Below are positions 7,979 through 17,244 of a stretch of DNA of 64,000 nt, piece by piece (positions within the stretch are counted from its first letter, which is position 1; each line of letters begins with the position of its first letter). The notes beneath the pieces were generated by a model, which did not search any database, was not told where the DNA came from, and saw nothing but the letters and a program-made list of their open reading frames with translations. This DNA comes from Pararobbsia silviterrae. Lineage in GTDB: Bacteria; Pseudomonadota; Gammaproteobacteria; Burkholderiales; Burkholderiaceae. The translations under genes were made by a program, and so were the position numbers. The stretch covers positions 1 through 64,000 of the forward strand of contig NZ_RBZU01000006.1 in NCBI RefSeq assembly GCF_003628125.1. Reading direction: 5' to 3'.

Positions 7979-8905
7979 ATGACAATTCGCAACATTCAGC
8001 ATTTTTCGATGGCGGTGCCCGACCTCGAAGTCGCGCGCGTGTTCTATGAGGATTTCGGTCTCGAAACGTTCTATCGAGACGGCACGCTCGTGTGCCGCTG
8101 CGTCGGACGCGACCAGGATCAGGTGATCCTCACGCAAGGTCCGCGCAAGCGCCTGAGCTACGTGAGCTTCGGCACGGATGCCGCTTCGCTCGCCGCGATT
8201 CGCGCGCGGCTCGGCCAGGCGGGCGTCGCGCTGGTCGACGCGCCGCCGAACGTGCCGGCCGACGGCATCTGGTTTCGCGACTTCGACGGCATGCTCACGA
8301 ATATCAAGGCCGCCGACGAGGCGCCGTGGGACACCGCGCCGCGCGTGACCTTCAACACGCTCGACAACCGGCAGGCGCGCAAGGGCCGCACCGAGCTGAT
8401 GGACGAGAAGCCGATCAAGCCGCGCCGCATGGGTCACGTCGTGCTGTTCTCGACCGATCCGAACCGCAAGGTCGCGTTCTACAACGAGATGTTCGATATG
8501 CGTCTGTCGGATCGCGTCGCCGCGTTCCTGAGCTTTCTGCATTCGCCCGAGGGCAGCGACCACCATATCGTCGCGTTCGGCAAATCGACGACGTACGGCT
8601 TGCATCACGTCGGTTTCGATGTCGGCACGAGCGACGAAGTCGGCGCGGCCGCGCGCCAGATGGTCAACAAGGGCTATATCCCGGGCTGGGGGCCCGGCCG
8701 GCACTTCGTCGGCTCGAACACGTTCGCGTATATCCGCGACCCCTGGAACAGCATGCACGAGTTCTTTTCCGACATGGATTACATCGGCGCGGGCGAGTCG
8801 TGGGATGCGCAGGACTGGGTCCAACTCGGCACGCGCAGCATCTGGGGCGATGCCGAGCCGCTCGACTTCGGCAAGAACTTCGAAACCCCCGAGCTCGGGC
8901 GCTGA
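7979..8905 (+). CDS. Two-domain VOC-superfamily extradiol-type dioxygenase
   Basis: A 308-residue protein made of two glyoxalase/VOC modules (about 4-115 and 150-268). The C-terminal module carries the expected non-haem Fe(II) triad: His153 (MGHVVLF), His209 or His210 (YGLHHVGFD) and Glu261 (MHEFFSD). This is the arrangement of type-I extradiol (meta) ring-cleavage enzymes such as BphC or catechol 2,3-dioxygenase. It starts a probable operon with an aldehyde dehydrogenase 14 bp downstream, as expected if ring cleavage gives a semialdehyde that is then oxidised. The actual catecholic substrate cannot be read from the sequence, and other VOC activities cannot be excluded. Confidence 0.85.
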   Translation: MTIRNIQHFSMAVPDLEVARVFYEDFGLETFYRDGTLVCRCVGRDQDQVILTQGPRKRLSYVSFGTDAASLAAIRARLGQAGVALVDAPPNVPADGIWFRDFDGMLTNIKAADEAPWDTAPRVTFNTLDNRQARKGRTELMDEKPIKPRRMGHVVLFSTDPNRKVAFYNEMFDMRLSDRVAAFLSFLHSPEGSDHHIVAFGKSTTYGLHHVGFDVGTSDEVGAAARQMVNKGYIPGWGPGRHFVGSNTFAYIRDPWNSMHEFFSDMDYIGAGESWDAQDWVQLGTRSIWGDAEPLDFGKNFETPELGR

Positions 8906-8919
8906 TTGAGGAGACGACC

Positions 8920-10377
8920 ATGGATGCCAAGACCATCGAATTCGAAAACCGGCTGTATATCGGCGGGCAGTTCGTGTCCGCGACGGGCGGCGCGACGCTG
9001 CCCGTCATCAATCCGTCGAGCGAGGACGTGCTTACGCATATCGCGTCGGCCTCCGAGGCCGACGTCGATATGGCCGTGCGTGCCGCCCATGCCGCGTTTC
9101 ATGGTGTCTGGGGCGCGACCGACGGCGCGTCGCGCGCGCGTTTGCTGCATCGTCTGGCCGACCTCGTCGAGCGCGACGCCGATCTCATCGCGCGGCTCGA
9201 AAGCATCGACAACGGCAAGGTGTTCGGCATGGCGCGCTTTGCGGATGTCGCGAATCTGATCGCGACGCTGCGCTATTTCGCCGGCTATGCCGACAAACTC
9301 GACGGCCGCAGCATTCCGGTGCCGGACATGTTCGGACGGCCCGTGCTGTCGTACACGATTCGCGAACCGCTCGGCGTGATCGGCGCGATCGGCGCCTACA
9401 ACGCGCCGACGATGTATATCGGCTGGAAAGCGGCCGCCGCGCTCGCGGCCGGCAACACCGTCGTGCTCAAACCGGCCGAGGAAGCGCCGCTGTCGACGCT
9501 GCACGTCGCGCGGCTGTTCGAGGAAGCGGGATTCCCCGCGGGCGTGTTCAACGTCGTGGCGGGCGCGGGGCCGGTCGCGGGCATGGCGCTCGCGCGCCAT
9601 CCGCTTGTCGCGAAGCTCAGCTATACCGGCAGCGGCCTCGTCGGTCGCATCCTCGCGAACGAGGCCGCGAAGACGCTCAAGCCGCTGACGCTCGAACTCG
9701 GCGGCAAGGCCGCGCAGATCGTGTTGCCGAGTGCCGATCTCGATGAAGCGATCGGCACGCTCGCGATGGGTTTTCTCGCGAACCAGGGGCAGATTTGCGC
9801 GGCCGGCACGCGGATTCTCGTGCATCGCGCGCGCGTCGACGAAGTCGTCGCACGACTCGCCGCGATCGCGCGCGAACAAGTCATCGGCGACGCGCTCGAT
9901 CCGCAATCGACGCTCGGTCCCGTGATCAGCCAGCGCGCGGTCGACCGCATTCTCGGCTATTGCCATGCGGGCGTCAGCGAAGGCGCGACGCAGGTCACGG
10001 GCGGCAAGCGGCTCGACCGTCCCGGTTACTACCTCGAACCGACGATCTTCGTCGGCGACAACACGATGAAGATCGCGCGCGAGGAAATCTTCGGACCCGT
10101 CGCGTGCGTGATTCCGTTCGACGACGCCGACGAGGCCGTCGCGATCGCGAACGATAGCGAATACGGCTTGTCCGCGGGCATTTTCACGCGCGATATCCGC
10201 GACGGTCACGGCGTCGCGCGACGTCTGCAGGCGGGCGCGGTCTGGATCAACGGCTTCGGGCTCATCGACCCGAGCATGCCGTGGGGCGGCGTCAAATCGA
10301 GCGGATACGGCCGCGAAAACGGCACGAACGCGCTCGACGACGTGACGCACGAAAAGGTCGTGACGGCGCTGCTCTAA
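8920..10377 (+). CDS. NAD(P)-dependent aldehyde dehydrogenase
   Basis: 485 residues, full length for the ALDH superfamily. The ribosome site GAGGAG precedes the ATG. Catalytic residues are visible: Asn161 (AYNAP), Glu259 (LTLELGGK) and nucleophile Cys293 (NQGQICAAGTR). The C-terminal EIFGPVACVIPFD and WINGF blocks are normal. The YTGSGLVGR segment replaces the usual FTGS-(T/P)-x-VG coenzyme loop. Position directly after the extradiol dioxygenase suggests oxidation of a ring-cleavage semialdehyde (2-hydroxymuconate-semialdehyde type), but closely related enzymes oxidise many aldehydes. Confidence 0.9.
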   Translation: MDAKTIEFENRLYIGGQFVSATGGATLPVINPSSEDVLTHIASASEADVDMAVRAAHAAFHGVWGATDGASRARLLHRLADLVERDADLIARLESIDNGKVFGMARFADVANLIATLRYFAGYADKLDGRSIPVPDMFGRPVLSYTIREPLGVIGAIGAYNAPTMYIGWKAAAALAAGNTVVLKPAEEAPLSTLHVARLFEEAGFPAGVFNVVAGAGPVAGMALARHPLVAKLSYTGSGLVGRILANEAAKTLKPLTLELGGKAAQIVLPSADLDEAIGTLAMGFLANQGQICAAGTRILVHRARVDEVVARLAAIAREQVIGDALDPQSTLGPVISQRAVDRILGYCHAGVSEGATQVTGGKRLDRPGYYLEPTIFVGDNTMKIAREEIFGPVACVIPFDDADEAVAIANDSEYGLSAGIFTRDIRDGHGVARRLQAGAVWINGFGLIDPSMPWGGVKSSGYGRENGTNALDDVTHEKVVTALL

Positions 10378-10530
10378 GCGCGGTACGCCTCGCGCCAAAT
10401 CCGGCGCGCCACGCGTGCCGCATGCGTGCGGCGCGCTCGAATACGTCTGCGGCCTATGCGGCCGATGCGACGTTCGAGCGCGCTTGGCATCGCTTAGTCG
10501 AATTCACTGACAGCATGAGCGGAGATCTGC

Positions 10531-11421
10531 ATGCAAACGAAAGTATCCATTTCCTCGGACGGCCTGCAGCTCGCGGGCGTGCTTCACGTGCCCGAGCGCG
10601 CCGCGGGTCCGTTGCCCGCAGTCGTAGTCTCGCACGGCTTCGGCGGCAACAAGGACGGCGAGACGCATGTCGTCGAAGCCGATCTTTATGAAAGCCTCGG
10701 CTATATCGTGCTGCGCTTCGATTTTCGCGGCTGCGGCGAGAGCGGCGGCAAGCCGGGCCGCATCCTCTGCGAAGACCAGGTCGCCGATATGCGCAATGTC
10801 GTGACGTGGCTCACGACGCGTCCCGAGGTCCAACCCGATCGCATTCTGCTGAGCGGACAAAGCTTCGGCGCCGCGATCAGCATTTTCGCGGGCGCGGTCG
10901 ATATTCGCGTGTCGGGCGTCGTGTCGATGGGCGGATGGGGCGATGGCCTCAAGAAATCGCAGGACCAGCATCCGACGCCCGAGGCATGGGCGCAATTCAC
11001 GCAGACGATGCAAAAGGGTCAGCGGCACCGCGAGCAGACGGGCGAATCGTTGATGGTCAAGCGATGGGACATCGTGCCGGTGCCCGAACACCTGCGCAAT
11101 CATCTGCCGCCGGGCGCGGTGATGGATTTCACGGCCGAGACGATGCAGAGCATCTGTGCGTTTCGCCCGAAAGACGTCGTCGCGCAACTCGCGCCGCGGC
11201 CGCTGCTGATGCTGCATTCGGCGAACGACAGCGTGACGCCGACGTCGCAGGCGATCAGCGTCTTCGAAAACGCGGGCAAGGGCGCCGAATTGATCTTGCT
11301 GACCGAGGTCGATCACTTCCCGTTCGCGGACGGCAACGGCCGTCTCGTCGACATCCTCAAGGGGTGGCTCGAACGCTATTTCCCGGTGGCCGCGCAGATG
11401 GCGGCGAAGAAAGTCGCGTAA
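10531..11421 (+). CDS. Alpha/beta hydrolase (FrsA/BAAT-like)
   Basis: A 296-residue alpha/beta hydrolase. The HGFGGN oxyanion segment lies at about 35-40. The nucleophile elbow GQSFG gives Ser111. Asp233 (HSANDSVTP) and His262 (EVDHFPF) complete a plausible triad. It has no signal peptide, so it is cytoplasmic. It follows the aldehyde dehydrogenase by 153 bp on the same strand. In meta-cleavage pathways a hydrolase removes an acyl group from the ring-fission product, but this protein is not a close match to the MhpC/BphD signature. Ester or thioester hydrolysis is equally possible. Confidence 0.82.
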   Translation: MQTKVSISSDGLQLAGVLHVPERAAGPLPAVVVSHGFGGNKDGETHVVEADLYESLGYIVLRFDFRGCGESGGKPGRILCEDQVADMRNVVTWLTTRPEVQPDRILLSGQSFGAAISIFAGAVDIRVSGVVSMGGWGDGLKKSQDQHPTPEAWAQFTQTMQKGQRHREQTGESLMVKRWDIVPVPEHLRNHLPPGAVMDFTAETMQSICAFRPKDVVAQLAPRPLLMLHSANDSVTPTSQAISVFENAGKGAELILLTEVDHFPFADGNGRLVDILKGWLERYFPVAAQMAAKKVA

Positions 11422-11570
11422 TGGGGGCGAGGCTCGACGATGAGCCTCGGATGGCCGGCGCGCGGCGAACGAGGCGAGGGCCGTGCGGCGACCCATTCGG
11501 TGTTGCCGCACGGCCCGTCCGCGCGAGGGCTGCCCGCGTGCCTCGCACGATGCGCGCGCCGATCGAGGTC

Positions 11571-11921
11571 TCAGGCGATGTGCTCGTGCGCGTGCTCGTA
11601 GTGGGCGACGCCCGGCGTATAGAACGACGCGGGCACGAGGATCTTGCTCTCCTGGTTTTGCATGAGCGGCAGGATCTTGTCGACGTAGGCGACCCAGCGC
11701 GGATCGCGCTTGAGCAAGGCGCGCCGCCGCGCGCGATCGTTGAGATCGTCGTAGCCCCACAAGTGGATGACCTGGTTCAGCGTGCCGAGCTCGGTCGTGA
11801 AATAGCCGAGCGGGCGCGGCAGATATTCGAGCTGGACGGCGAGGCCCTCCGACGTATAGAGCGCGAAATACGTCGCGGTCTTGCCCGGGTGCAGCGTGTA
11901 GGTGCGGTGTTCGATGATCAT
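11571..11921 (-). CDS. NIPSNAP-family protein
   Basis: A 116-residue ferredoxin-like (dimeric alpha-beta barrel) protein of the NIPSNAP family, recognised by IIEHRTYTLHPGK at the start, then HLWGYDDLNDRARRRALL and PRWVAYVDKILPLM. These small proteins occur often in aromatic and terpenoid catabolic clusters, but no general reaction is established. The start at 11921 begins the family fold; an upstream in-frame ATG (12014) would add 31 Arg-rich residues unlike the family. The ribosome site is weak. The gene is convergent with the hydrolase and lies downstream of the IclR gene, with which it may share a transcript. Confidence 0.78.
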   Translation of the reverse strand: MIIEHRTYTLHPGKTATYFALYTSEGLAVQLEYLPRPLGYFTTELGTLNQVIHLWGYDDLNDRARRRALLKRDPRWVAYVDKILPLMQNQESKILVPASFYTPGVAHYEHAHEHIA

Positions 11922-12116
11922 CGTGTCGAGTCGGATAAGTCGGAGGCCATGCGGTGCGCGCGGACGCCGGATACCGCGCATGCGCCCGATCGCGCGCCGT
12001 ACCTTCATCGTCACCGGTCGACGCGCATCCAGGCGATCAATGTTCGACAGATGGAAACCGATTTGCAGGGGCTGCGATCCGCAACGACGGTCGAGGCGTG
12101 CGGCCTCGACGCCGCG

Positions 12117-12920
12117 TCAAAGCTGGCTGGAAAAGCTATGCAGCGCGTCGCGGATGCTCGACGCCGTGGTCTGCAACTGATGCGACAACAGTTCGATGCG
12201 CGTCTCCGACATGCGGCTGTCGACGGCGGCGACGCTGATGGCCGCGACGGGATTGTCGAGCGTATCGAGGATCGCGACGCCGACGGCCGTTGTGCCGAGC
12301 GTGACCTGACTGCGGATCAGCGAGTAGCCGCGCCGCTGGCAGGCCTCGATTGCGGTGCGCAGCGGCTTTTCGTGAAGCGATTTGTGCGTGCGATGGCGAT
12401 CGACGAGATACGCGATCGTGTGTTCGCGCTCCTCGGCGGGAATCGCGGCGAGGATCGCGAGTCCGCCCGCGCCGAGACCGAGCGGACGACGGCTGCCGAC
12501 TTCGAGCGTGATCACGCGTATCGTCGACGGACCTTCGAAGCGATCTTCGCAGACCGATTCATTGCCGCTGCGCACCGTCAGATACACGGTGTCGCCGATT
12601 TCCTCGGCGAGCCGCATGAGGATCGGACGGCACGGCTCGCGCAGATCGTAGATCTGCGACGCGGCGAGCCCGAGTTCGAAGCTCAGCGGTCCGAGCATAT
12701 AGCGCTTGTTCGATTCGCGTTGCACGACCATGCGCTGCGCGATGAGCCGGTGCAGCAGCCGATGCGTCGTCGAGTGCGGCAGCTTCGCGGCTTCGGACAC
12801 TTGTGTGAGCGCGAGCCCTTGACGTCCCGCCGTCGCGAGAAGACGCAGCAATTCCATCGTGCGTTCAATGGAACCTGGATCGGATGTCTCCGTATTTGTC
12901 CTAGTCGATCGCGTGTTCAT
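12117..12920 (-). CDS. IclR-family transcriptional regulator
   Basis: 267 residues. The N-terminal winged helix spans about 17-80 (SIERTMELLRLLA and LPHSTTHRLLHRLIAQRMVV). The C-terminal IclR effector domain spans about 90-260 (GDTVYLTVRSG, RPLGLGAGGLAILA, GVAILD). It is divergent from the fumarylacetoacetase/homogentisate dioxygenase genes. IclR-type HmgR represses homogentisate genes in pseudomonads and is released by homogentisate. By analogy this protein may be the local regulator of the operon at 13012, acting at the palindromes in 12971-13004. Confidence 0.88.
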   Translation of the reverse strand: MNTRSTRTNTETSDPGSIERTMELLRLLATAGRQGLALTQVSEAAKLPHSTTHRLLHRLIAQRMVVQRESNKRYMLGPLSFELGLAASQIYDLREPCRPILMRLAEEIGDTVYLTVRSGNESVCEDRFEGPSTIRVITLEVGSRRPLGLGAGGLAILAAIPAEEREHTIAYLVDRHRTHKSLHEKPLRTAIEACQRRGYSLIRSQVTLGTTAVGVAILDTLDNPVAAISVAAVDSRMSETRIELLSHQLQTTASSIRDALHSFSSQL

Positions 12921-12970
12921 AGAGTGGAAATGGAAACTTTATCGGCATGCCGAAGCGTAAATTTCACCCA

Positions 12971-13004
12971 GGTTCAGTGTAACCACAATTTCCAACTGGT
13001 GGAA
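12971..13004. promoter_or_regulatory. Paired inverted repeats upstream of fumarylacetoacetase (candidate IclR operator)
   Basis: Two inverted repeats lie just upstream of the ATG at 13012: GGTT-N6-AACC (12971-12984) and TTCCA-N5-TGGAA (12990-13004). The second abuts the translation start region, so binding would block initiation or nearby transcription. IclR proteins bind short palindromes of this kind. A further GGAAATGGAAAC tract lies near the IclR start. The assignment is inferred from position. Confidence 0.5.
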
Positions 13005-13011
13005 TCGAGAT

Positions 13012-13998
13012 ATGAAACTTGCATCGCTCAAGAACGGTAAGCGCGACGGCGCATTGATCGTGGTGTCGCGCGATCTGACGCGCGCGGTGGCCGCCGACGA
13101 TATCGCGCCGACGTTGCAGGCCGCGATCGAGAACTGGCAACAGGTCGTGCCCGCGCTGCAGGCGCGTTCGGATGCGTTGAATGCGGGCACCGCGGCCGGC
13201 GCGTTCGCGTTCGATCAAACGAAGGTGGCGTCGCCGTTGCCGCGCGCGTATCAATGGCTCGACGGCAGCGCGTATCTGAGCCACGTCGAACTCGTGCGCA
13301 AGGCGCGCGGCGCGGATATGCCGAAGTCGTTCCTCGACGATCCGCTCATGTACCAAGGCTCGTCGGACTACTTCACAGGTCCGCACGATCCCGTGCTCGT
13401 CGAGAGCGAGGACTGGGGCGTCGATCTCGAGGCCGAACTCGCGATCATCACCGACGACGTGCCGATGCTCACCAAGCAGGACGATGCGAAGCGCCATATC
13501 AAGCTGCTGATGCTCGTCAACGACATCTCGCTGCGTCACATCATCCCGGCCGAACTCAACAAGGGTTTCGGGTTCCTGAACGGCAAGGGCGTCACGGCGT
13601 TCTCGCCTGTCGCGGTCACGCCTGACGAACTCGGCGATGCGTGGAACGGGTCGAAGGTCAGCCTGCCGCTGACGGTCAATATCAACGGCGAAAAGCTCGG
13701 CGCGCCGCTCGCGGGCGAGGACGTCTACTTCGAATTTCCGAAGCTGATCTCGCATGCGGCCAAGACGCGCACGCTCGGCGCGGGAACGGTAATCGGCTCG
13801 GGCACGATTTCGAACCATGACCGGACGCGCGGCTTTTGCTGCATCTCCGAGAAGCGCGCGCTCGAAGTCGTCGAACACGGCGAGGCGAAGACCTCGTTTT
13901 TCCGCTTCGGCGATCGCGTGCGTGTCGAGATGTTCGACACGAGCGGCGCGTCGATCTTCGGCGCGATCGACAACGAGATCCGTCCGTACGCGAGTTGA
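13012..13998 (+). CDS. Fumarylacetoacetase (FAH family, bacterial type)
   Basis: A 328-residue FAH-superfamily enzyme. Metal ligands are visible: Asp119 (SSDYFTGP), Glu140 and Glu142 ([12 protein letters not shown]) and Asp171 (LVNDISLRH), in the order known for mouse FAH. The [11 protein letters not shown] block near the C-terminus is also typical. The reaction is hydrolysis of fumarylacetoacetate to fumarate and acetoacetate, the last step of the homogentisate pathway. It is the first gene of a run with homogentisate dioxygenase 95 bp downstream, which supports the assignment. The maleylacetoacetate isomerase that normally acts between the two enzymes is absent from this window. Confidence 0.87.
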   Translation: MKLASLKNGKRDGALIVVSRDLTRAVAADDIAPTLQAAIENWQQVVPALQARSDALNAGTAAGAFAFDQTKVASPLPRAYQWLDGSAYLSHVELVRKARGADMPKSFLDDPLMYQGSSDYFTGPHDPVLVESEDWGVDLEAELAIITDDVPMLTKQDDAKRHIKLLMLVNDISLRHIIPAELNKGFGFLNGKGVTAFSPVAVTPDELGDAWNGSKVSLPLTVNINGEKLGAPLAGEDVYFEFPKLISHAAKTRTLGAGTVIGSGTISNHDRTRGFCCISEKRALEVVEHGEAKTSFFRFGDRVRVEMFDTSGASIFGAIDNEIRPYAS

Positions 13999-14012
13999 TC
14001 GACGGCGTCCTC

Positions 14013-14040
14013 GCGGGCGCGCCCGATACGGCGCGCCCGC
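14013..14040 (+). other. Strong GC hairpin between fumarylacetoacetase and homogentisate dioxygenase genes
   Basis: GCGGGCGCGCC (14013-14023) and GGCGCGCCCGC (14030-14040) are perfect 11-bp arms around a 6-nt loop. No T-tract follows. In an operon transcript it could protect the upstream message or reduce expression of downstream genes. Confidence 0.55.
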
Positions 14041-14093
14041 ATGCGCAACGTCGAACCGCAGCTCCTTTTTTGAATCGATGTCGTGAGACCGAT

Positions 14094-15398
14094 ATGAATG
14101 CTTTGCCGCTGCCGCAGCGTCCGGCCTACTTGAGTGGGTTCGGCAACCAGTTCGCCACCGAAGCGTTGCCGGGCGCCTTGCCCGATGGCCGTAACTCGCC
14201 GCAGCGCGCGCCGCACGATCTCTATGCGGAGCTTCTGTCGGGCGCGGCCTTCACGGCGCCGCGTGCGGAGAACCGCCGCACATGGACGTATCGTCTGATT
14301 CCGTCGGCGATGCATGGCACGTACCGCAAGATCGAACTCCCGGGTTGGGAGACCGCGCCGTTCGATGCGGTCGATACGCCCGCGAATCGCTTTCGCTGGA
14401 ATCCGTGGCCCGTGCCCGAGACGCGCACCGACTTCATCGACGGCATGGTGACGATTGCGGGCAACGGGAGCGCCGAAGCGCAATCGGGCATCGCCACGCA
14501 TCTGTATCACGCGAACGTATCGATGGGCGATCGCTATCTGCTCAATGCGGACGGCGAAATGCTCATCGTGCCGCAAAGCGGCACGTTGTCGGTGCGCACC
14601 GAACTCGGCGTGCTCGAGGTCGCACCCGGCGAAATCGCCGTGATTCCGCGCGGCCTGCACTTCGCGGTCGATCTGCTCGACGCGCGGGCAAGCGGCTATG
14701 TCTGCGAGAACTACGGTGCGCCGTTCCGCTTGCCCGAGCTCGGACCGATCGGCTCGAACGGTCTTGCGAACGCGCGCGATTTTCTCGCGCCGGTCGCGGC
14801 GTACGAAGCGGGTCGGAGCAGGGCGACCGTCGTGCGCAAATTCCTCGGCGCGTTCTGGGAAGTCACGCAGGCGCATTCGCCGCTCAACGTCGTCGCGTGG
14901 CACGGCAATCTGACGCCGTACAAATACGACCTCGCGCGCTTCATGGTCATCGGCACGGTCTCGTTCGATCATCCGGACCCTTCGATCTACACCGTGTTGA
15001 CCTCGCCGTCGGCCGTGCCCGGCACGGCGAACTGCGATTTCGTGATCTTTCCGCCGCGCTGGCTCGTCGCCGAAGACACGTTCCGGCCGCCATGGTTTCA
15101 CCGCAACGTCATGAGCGAACTCATGGGGCTCGTGCGCGGCGTCTATGACGCGAAGGCCGAGGGCTTCGTGCCCGGCGGCGTGAGTCTGCACAACTGCATG
15201 ATGCCGCACGGTCCCGACGTCGCGACCTATACGCGCGCGAGCGTCGTGGAGCTCGAGCCTCACAAGGTCGACAACACGCTCGCGTTCATGTTCGAAAGCG
15301 CCCATGTGTTCCGGCTGACGCGACGCGCGCTCGAAGCGCCGAATCGCCAGCCCGATTACGACGCGGTCTGGGACGGTTTCAAAGCGCCTCCGATCTGA
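14094..15398 (+). CDS. hmgA: Homogentisate 1,2-dioxygenase
   Basis: 434 residues, the normal length. The N-terminus [19 protein letters not shown] is diagnostic for HmgA, as are [33 protein letters not shown] (about 280-312) and [11 protein letters not shown]. The iron ligands are His336 and Glu342 (WFHRNVMSE) and His372 (MMPHGPD), one residue off the human numbering. The reaction is oxygenolytic opening of homogentisate to maleylacetoacetate with Fe(II) and O2, in the cytoplasm. It lies between fumarylacetoacetase and an FAD hydroxylase in what looks like a peripheral route feeding homogentisate or a ring-substituted analogue. Confidence 0.97.
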   Translation: MNALPLPQRPAYLSGFGNQFATEALPGALPDGRNSPQRAPHDLYAELLSGAAFTAPRAENRRTWTYRLIPSAMHGTYRKIELPGWETAPFDAVDTPANRFRWNPWPVPETRTDFIDGMVTIAGNGSAEAQSGIATHLYHANVSMGDRYLLNADGEMLIVPQSGTLSVRTELGVLEVAPGEIAVIPRGLHFAVDLLDARASGYVCENYGAPFRLPELGPIGSNGLANARDFLAPVAAYEAGRSRATVVRKFLGAFWEVTQAHSPLNVVAWHGNLTPYKYDLARFMVIGTVSFDHPDPSIYTVLTSPSAVPGTANCDFVIFPPRWLVAEDTFRPPWFHRNVMSELMGLVRGVYDAKAEGFVPGGVSLHNCMMPHGPDVATYTRASVVELEPHKVDNTLAFMFESAHVFRLTRRALEAPNRQPDYDAVWDGFKAPPI

Positions 15399-15470
15399 GC
15401 GCGGATCCGGCCCGCAAGGCACGCACGCGCTTCCCGTTGAACCCTGTTGTCGCAAACGCAAAGAAAGACC

Positions 15471-17099
15471 ATGGAGACATACGACGTCATCATCGCCGGG
15501 TACGGACCGACCGGCGCCACGCTCGCGAATCTGCTCGGCGTGTCAGGCTTGCGCGTGGCCGTCGTCGAACGCGAAAAAGGCATCTACGACAAGCCGCGCG
15601 CGATCACCGCCGATCATGAGGCGATGCGCGCATTCCAGGCCGCGGGCCTCGCGGAGCGCGTCGAGGTCGGCACGTGTCCGCATCCCGGCACGGATTTCGT
15701 CGGCGTCGAAGGCGAGGTCATCAAGCGTTTCTATCCGATGCCCGCGCCGGGTCCGCTCGGCTGGGAACCGACGTTCATGTTCTATCAGCCGCGGCTCGAA
15801 GCGGTCTTGCGCGAAGGCGTCGCGCGTTTCGATCGCGTCGACGTGTTGCTCGAACACAGCGTGACAGGCCTCGCGCAGGATGCGGAAGGCGTCGACGTGC
15901 ATGTCGAAAGCGCGGACGGCGTCCGCCAAACCTTGCGCGGCAAGTATCTGCTTGCATGCGACGGCGCGCGCAGCGTCGTGCGGACCGAAATCGGCTCGCC
16001 GATCTATGACCTCGCATTCGACGAATGGTGGGTCGTCGTCGACGCGGATCTGCACAGCGACGTCGAATTGCCCGAGCGATGCGTCCAGTATTGCCGTCCG
16101 TCGCGGCCCGGTACTTATATCGTCGGCCCCGATCGTCTGCGCCGCTGGGAAATCAAGGTCATGCCGGGCGAATCGCCCGAAGCGTTCAACGATCCCGAGC
16201 ACGTGCGGCGTGTGCTGTCGTCGTTCGTCGATACGCGCGGCCTCGAAGTCAAGCGCGTGGCGATCTATCGCTTTCATGCGGTCGTCGCCGAGAAATGGCG
16301 CGAAGGCCGGGTGTTCCTGCTCGGCGACGCGGCGCATCAGATGCCGCCGTTTCTCGGTCAAGGACTCTGCGCCGGCGTACGCGACGCGTACAACCTCGCT
16401 TGGAAGCTCGATGCGGTGCTCGCGGGCCAGGCCGACGATGCCTTGCTCGACACGTTCGGCGCCGAGCGCCGTCCGCATGTGCAGACCGTCGTCGAGCATG
16501 CGAAGTCGTTCGGGCTGATCATCGGCGAGCTCGATGAGCGCGCCGCGCGCGAACGCGATGCGCGGCTCGGCGCGGAACTCGCGGCAGGCACCGCGCCGAC
16601 GATACGTCAGTCGTTTATCCCGGGTCTCGCGGCGGGCTTGCTCGCGTTCGACGCGCATGGCCAGCTTCGCCAGGGCGCGGGCGCGCTGTTTCCGCAACCG
16701 TGGGTATCGAGCGCGGCGCTCGCGCGGACACGCCTCGACGACCTCGTGCGCGGCGCGTTCCACGTCGTGACGATCGATGCGACGCTCGCGGCGCATGCAG
16801 CGGCGTACTTCGCGCGCTCGCGTCGTCTCGGCCGTGCGAAGTCGCTGCATATCGGCGACGCGAAGCCGACCGGCCTCAAGGGGGTGCTGCATCTCGAGGC
16901 GGAGCGCGATCTCGTCGCGCGCTTCCTCGCCGAACACGATGCGTGCGCGGCGCTCGTGCGGCCCGATGGCTTTACGTACGGCGTCGCGCGTACGGTCGAT
17001 GAACTCACGGAGCTGATGACCGCGCTCGATCGCTCGCTGAATGGAGACGGCGAGACGACGCGTACCCCTGCGCCGCATGGCGACGCGGTTCAAGCATGA
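15471..17099 (+). CDS. FAD-dependent aromatic hydroxylase, MhpA-like
   Basis: A 542-residue class-A flavoprotein monooxygenase (PF01494 type). The dinucleotide motif GYGPTG is near residues 10-15. RAITADHEAMRAFQAAGL and the FAD ribityl motif GDAAHQMPPFLGQGLCAGVRDAYNLAWKL (about 293-321) match the 3-(3-hydroxyphenyl)propionate hydroxylase MhpA group. The C-terminal thioredoxin-like domain is of the usual size. Such enzymes ortho- or para-hydroxylate phenolic acids using NAD(P)H and O2. Directly downstream of hmgA (72 bp), a likely role is converting a hydroxyphenyl acid to homogentisate or a homologue; the exact substrate is inferred. ATG at 15471 is preferred over a TTG 24 nt upstream. Confidence 0.88.
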   Translation: METYDVIIAGYGPTGATLANLLGVSGLRVAVVEREKGIYDKPRAITADHEAMRAFQAAGLAERVEVGTCPHPGTDFVGVEGEVIKRFYPMPAPGPLGWEPTFMFYQPRLEAVLREGVARFDRVDVLLEHSVTGLAQDAEGVDVHVESADGVRQTLRGKYLLACDGARSVVRTEIGSPIYDLAFDEWWVVVDADLHSDVELPERCVQYCRPSRPGTYIVGPDRLRRWEIKVMPGESPEAFNDPEHVRRVLSSFVDTRGLEVKRVAIYRFHAVVAEKWREGRVFLLGDAAHQMPPFLGQGLCAGVRDAYNLAWKLDAVLAGQADDALLDTFGAERRPHVQTVVEHAKSFGLIIGELDERAARERDARLGAELAAGTAPTIRQSFIPGLAAGLLAFDAHGQLRQGAGALFPQPWVSSAALARTRLDDLVRGAFHVVTIDATLAAHAAAYFARSRRLGRAKSLHIGDAKPTGLKGVLHLEAERDLVARFLAEHDACAALVRPDGFTYGVARTVDELTELMTALDRSLNGDGETTRTPAPHGDAVQA

Positions 17100-17244
17100 C
17101 CCACGCATGACCTATGTATGACCCACGCGCAACCGGCGCGTGAGCGCCTCTTGAGGCGGACCGAGCGCTCAGCCGACATCGGCCGAGCGCGGGCGCACCG
17201 AGCATTTCATTGACGGCATTCCTATAAATACATTCGGAGACACA

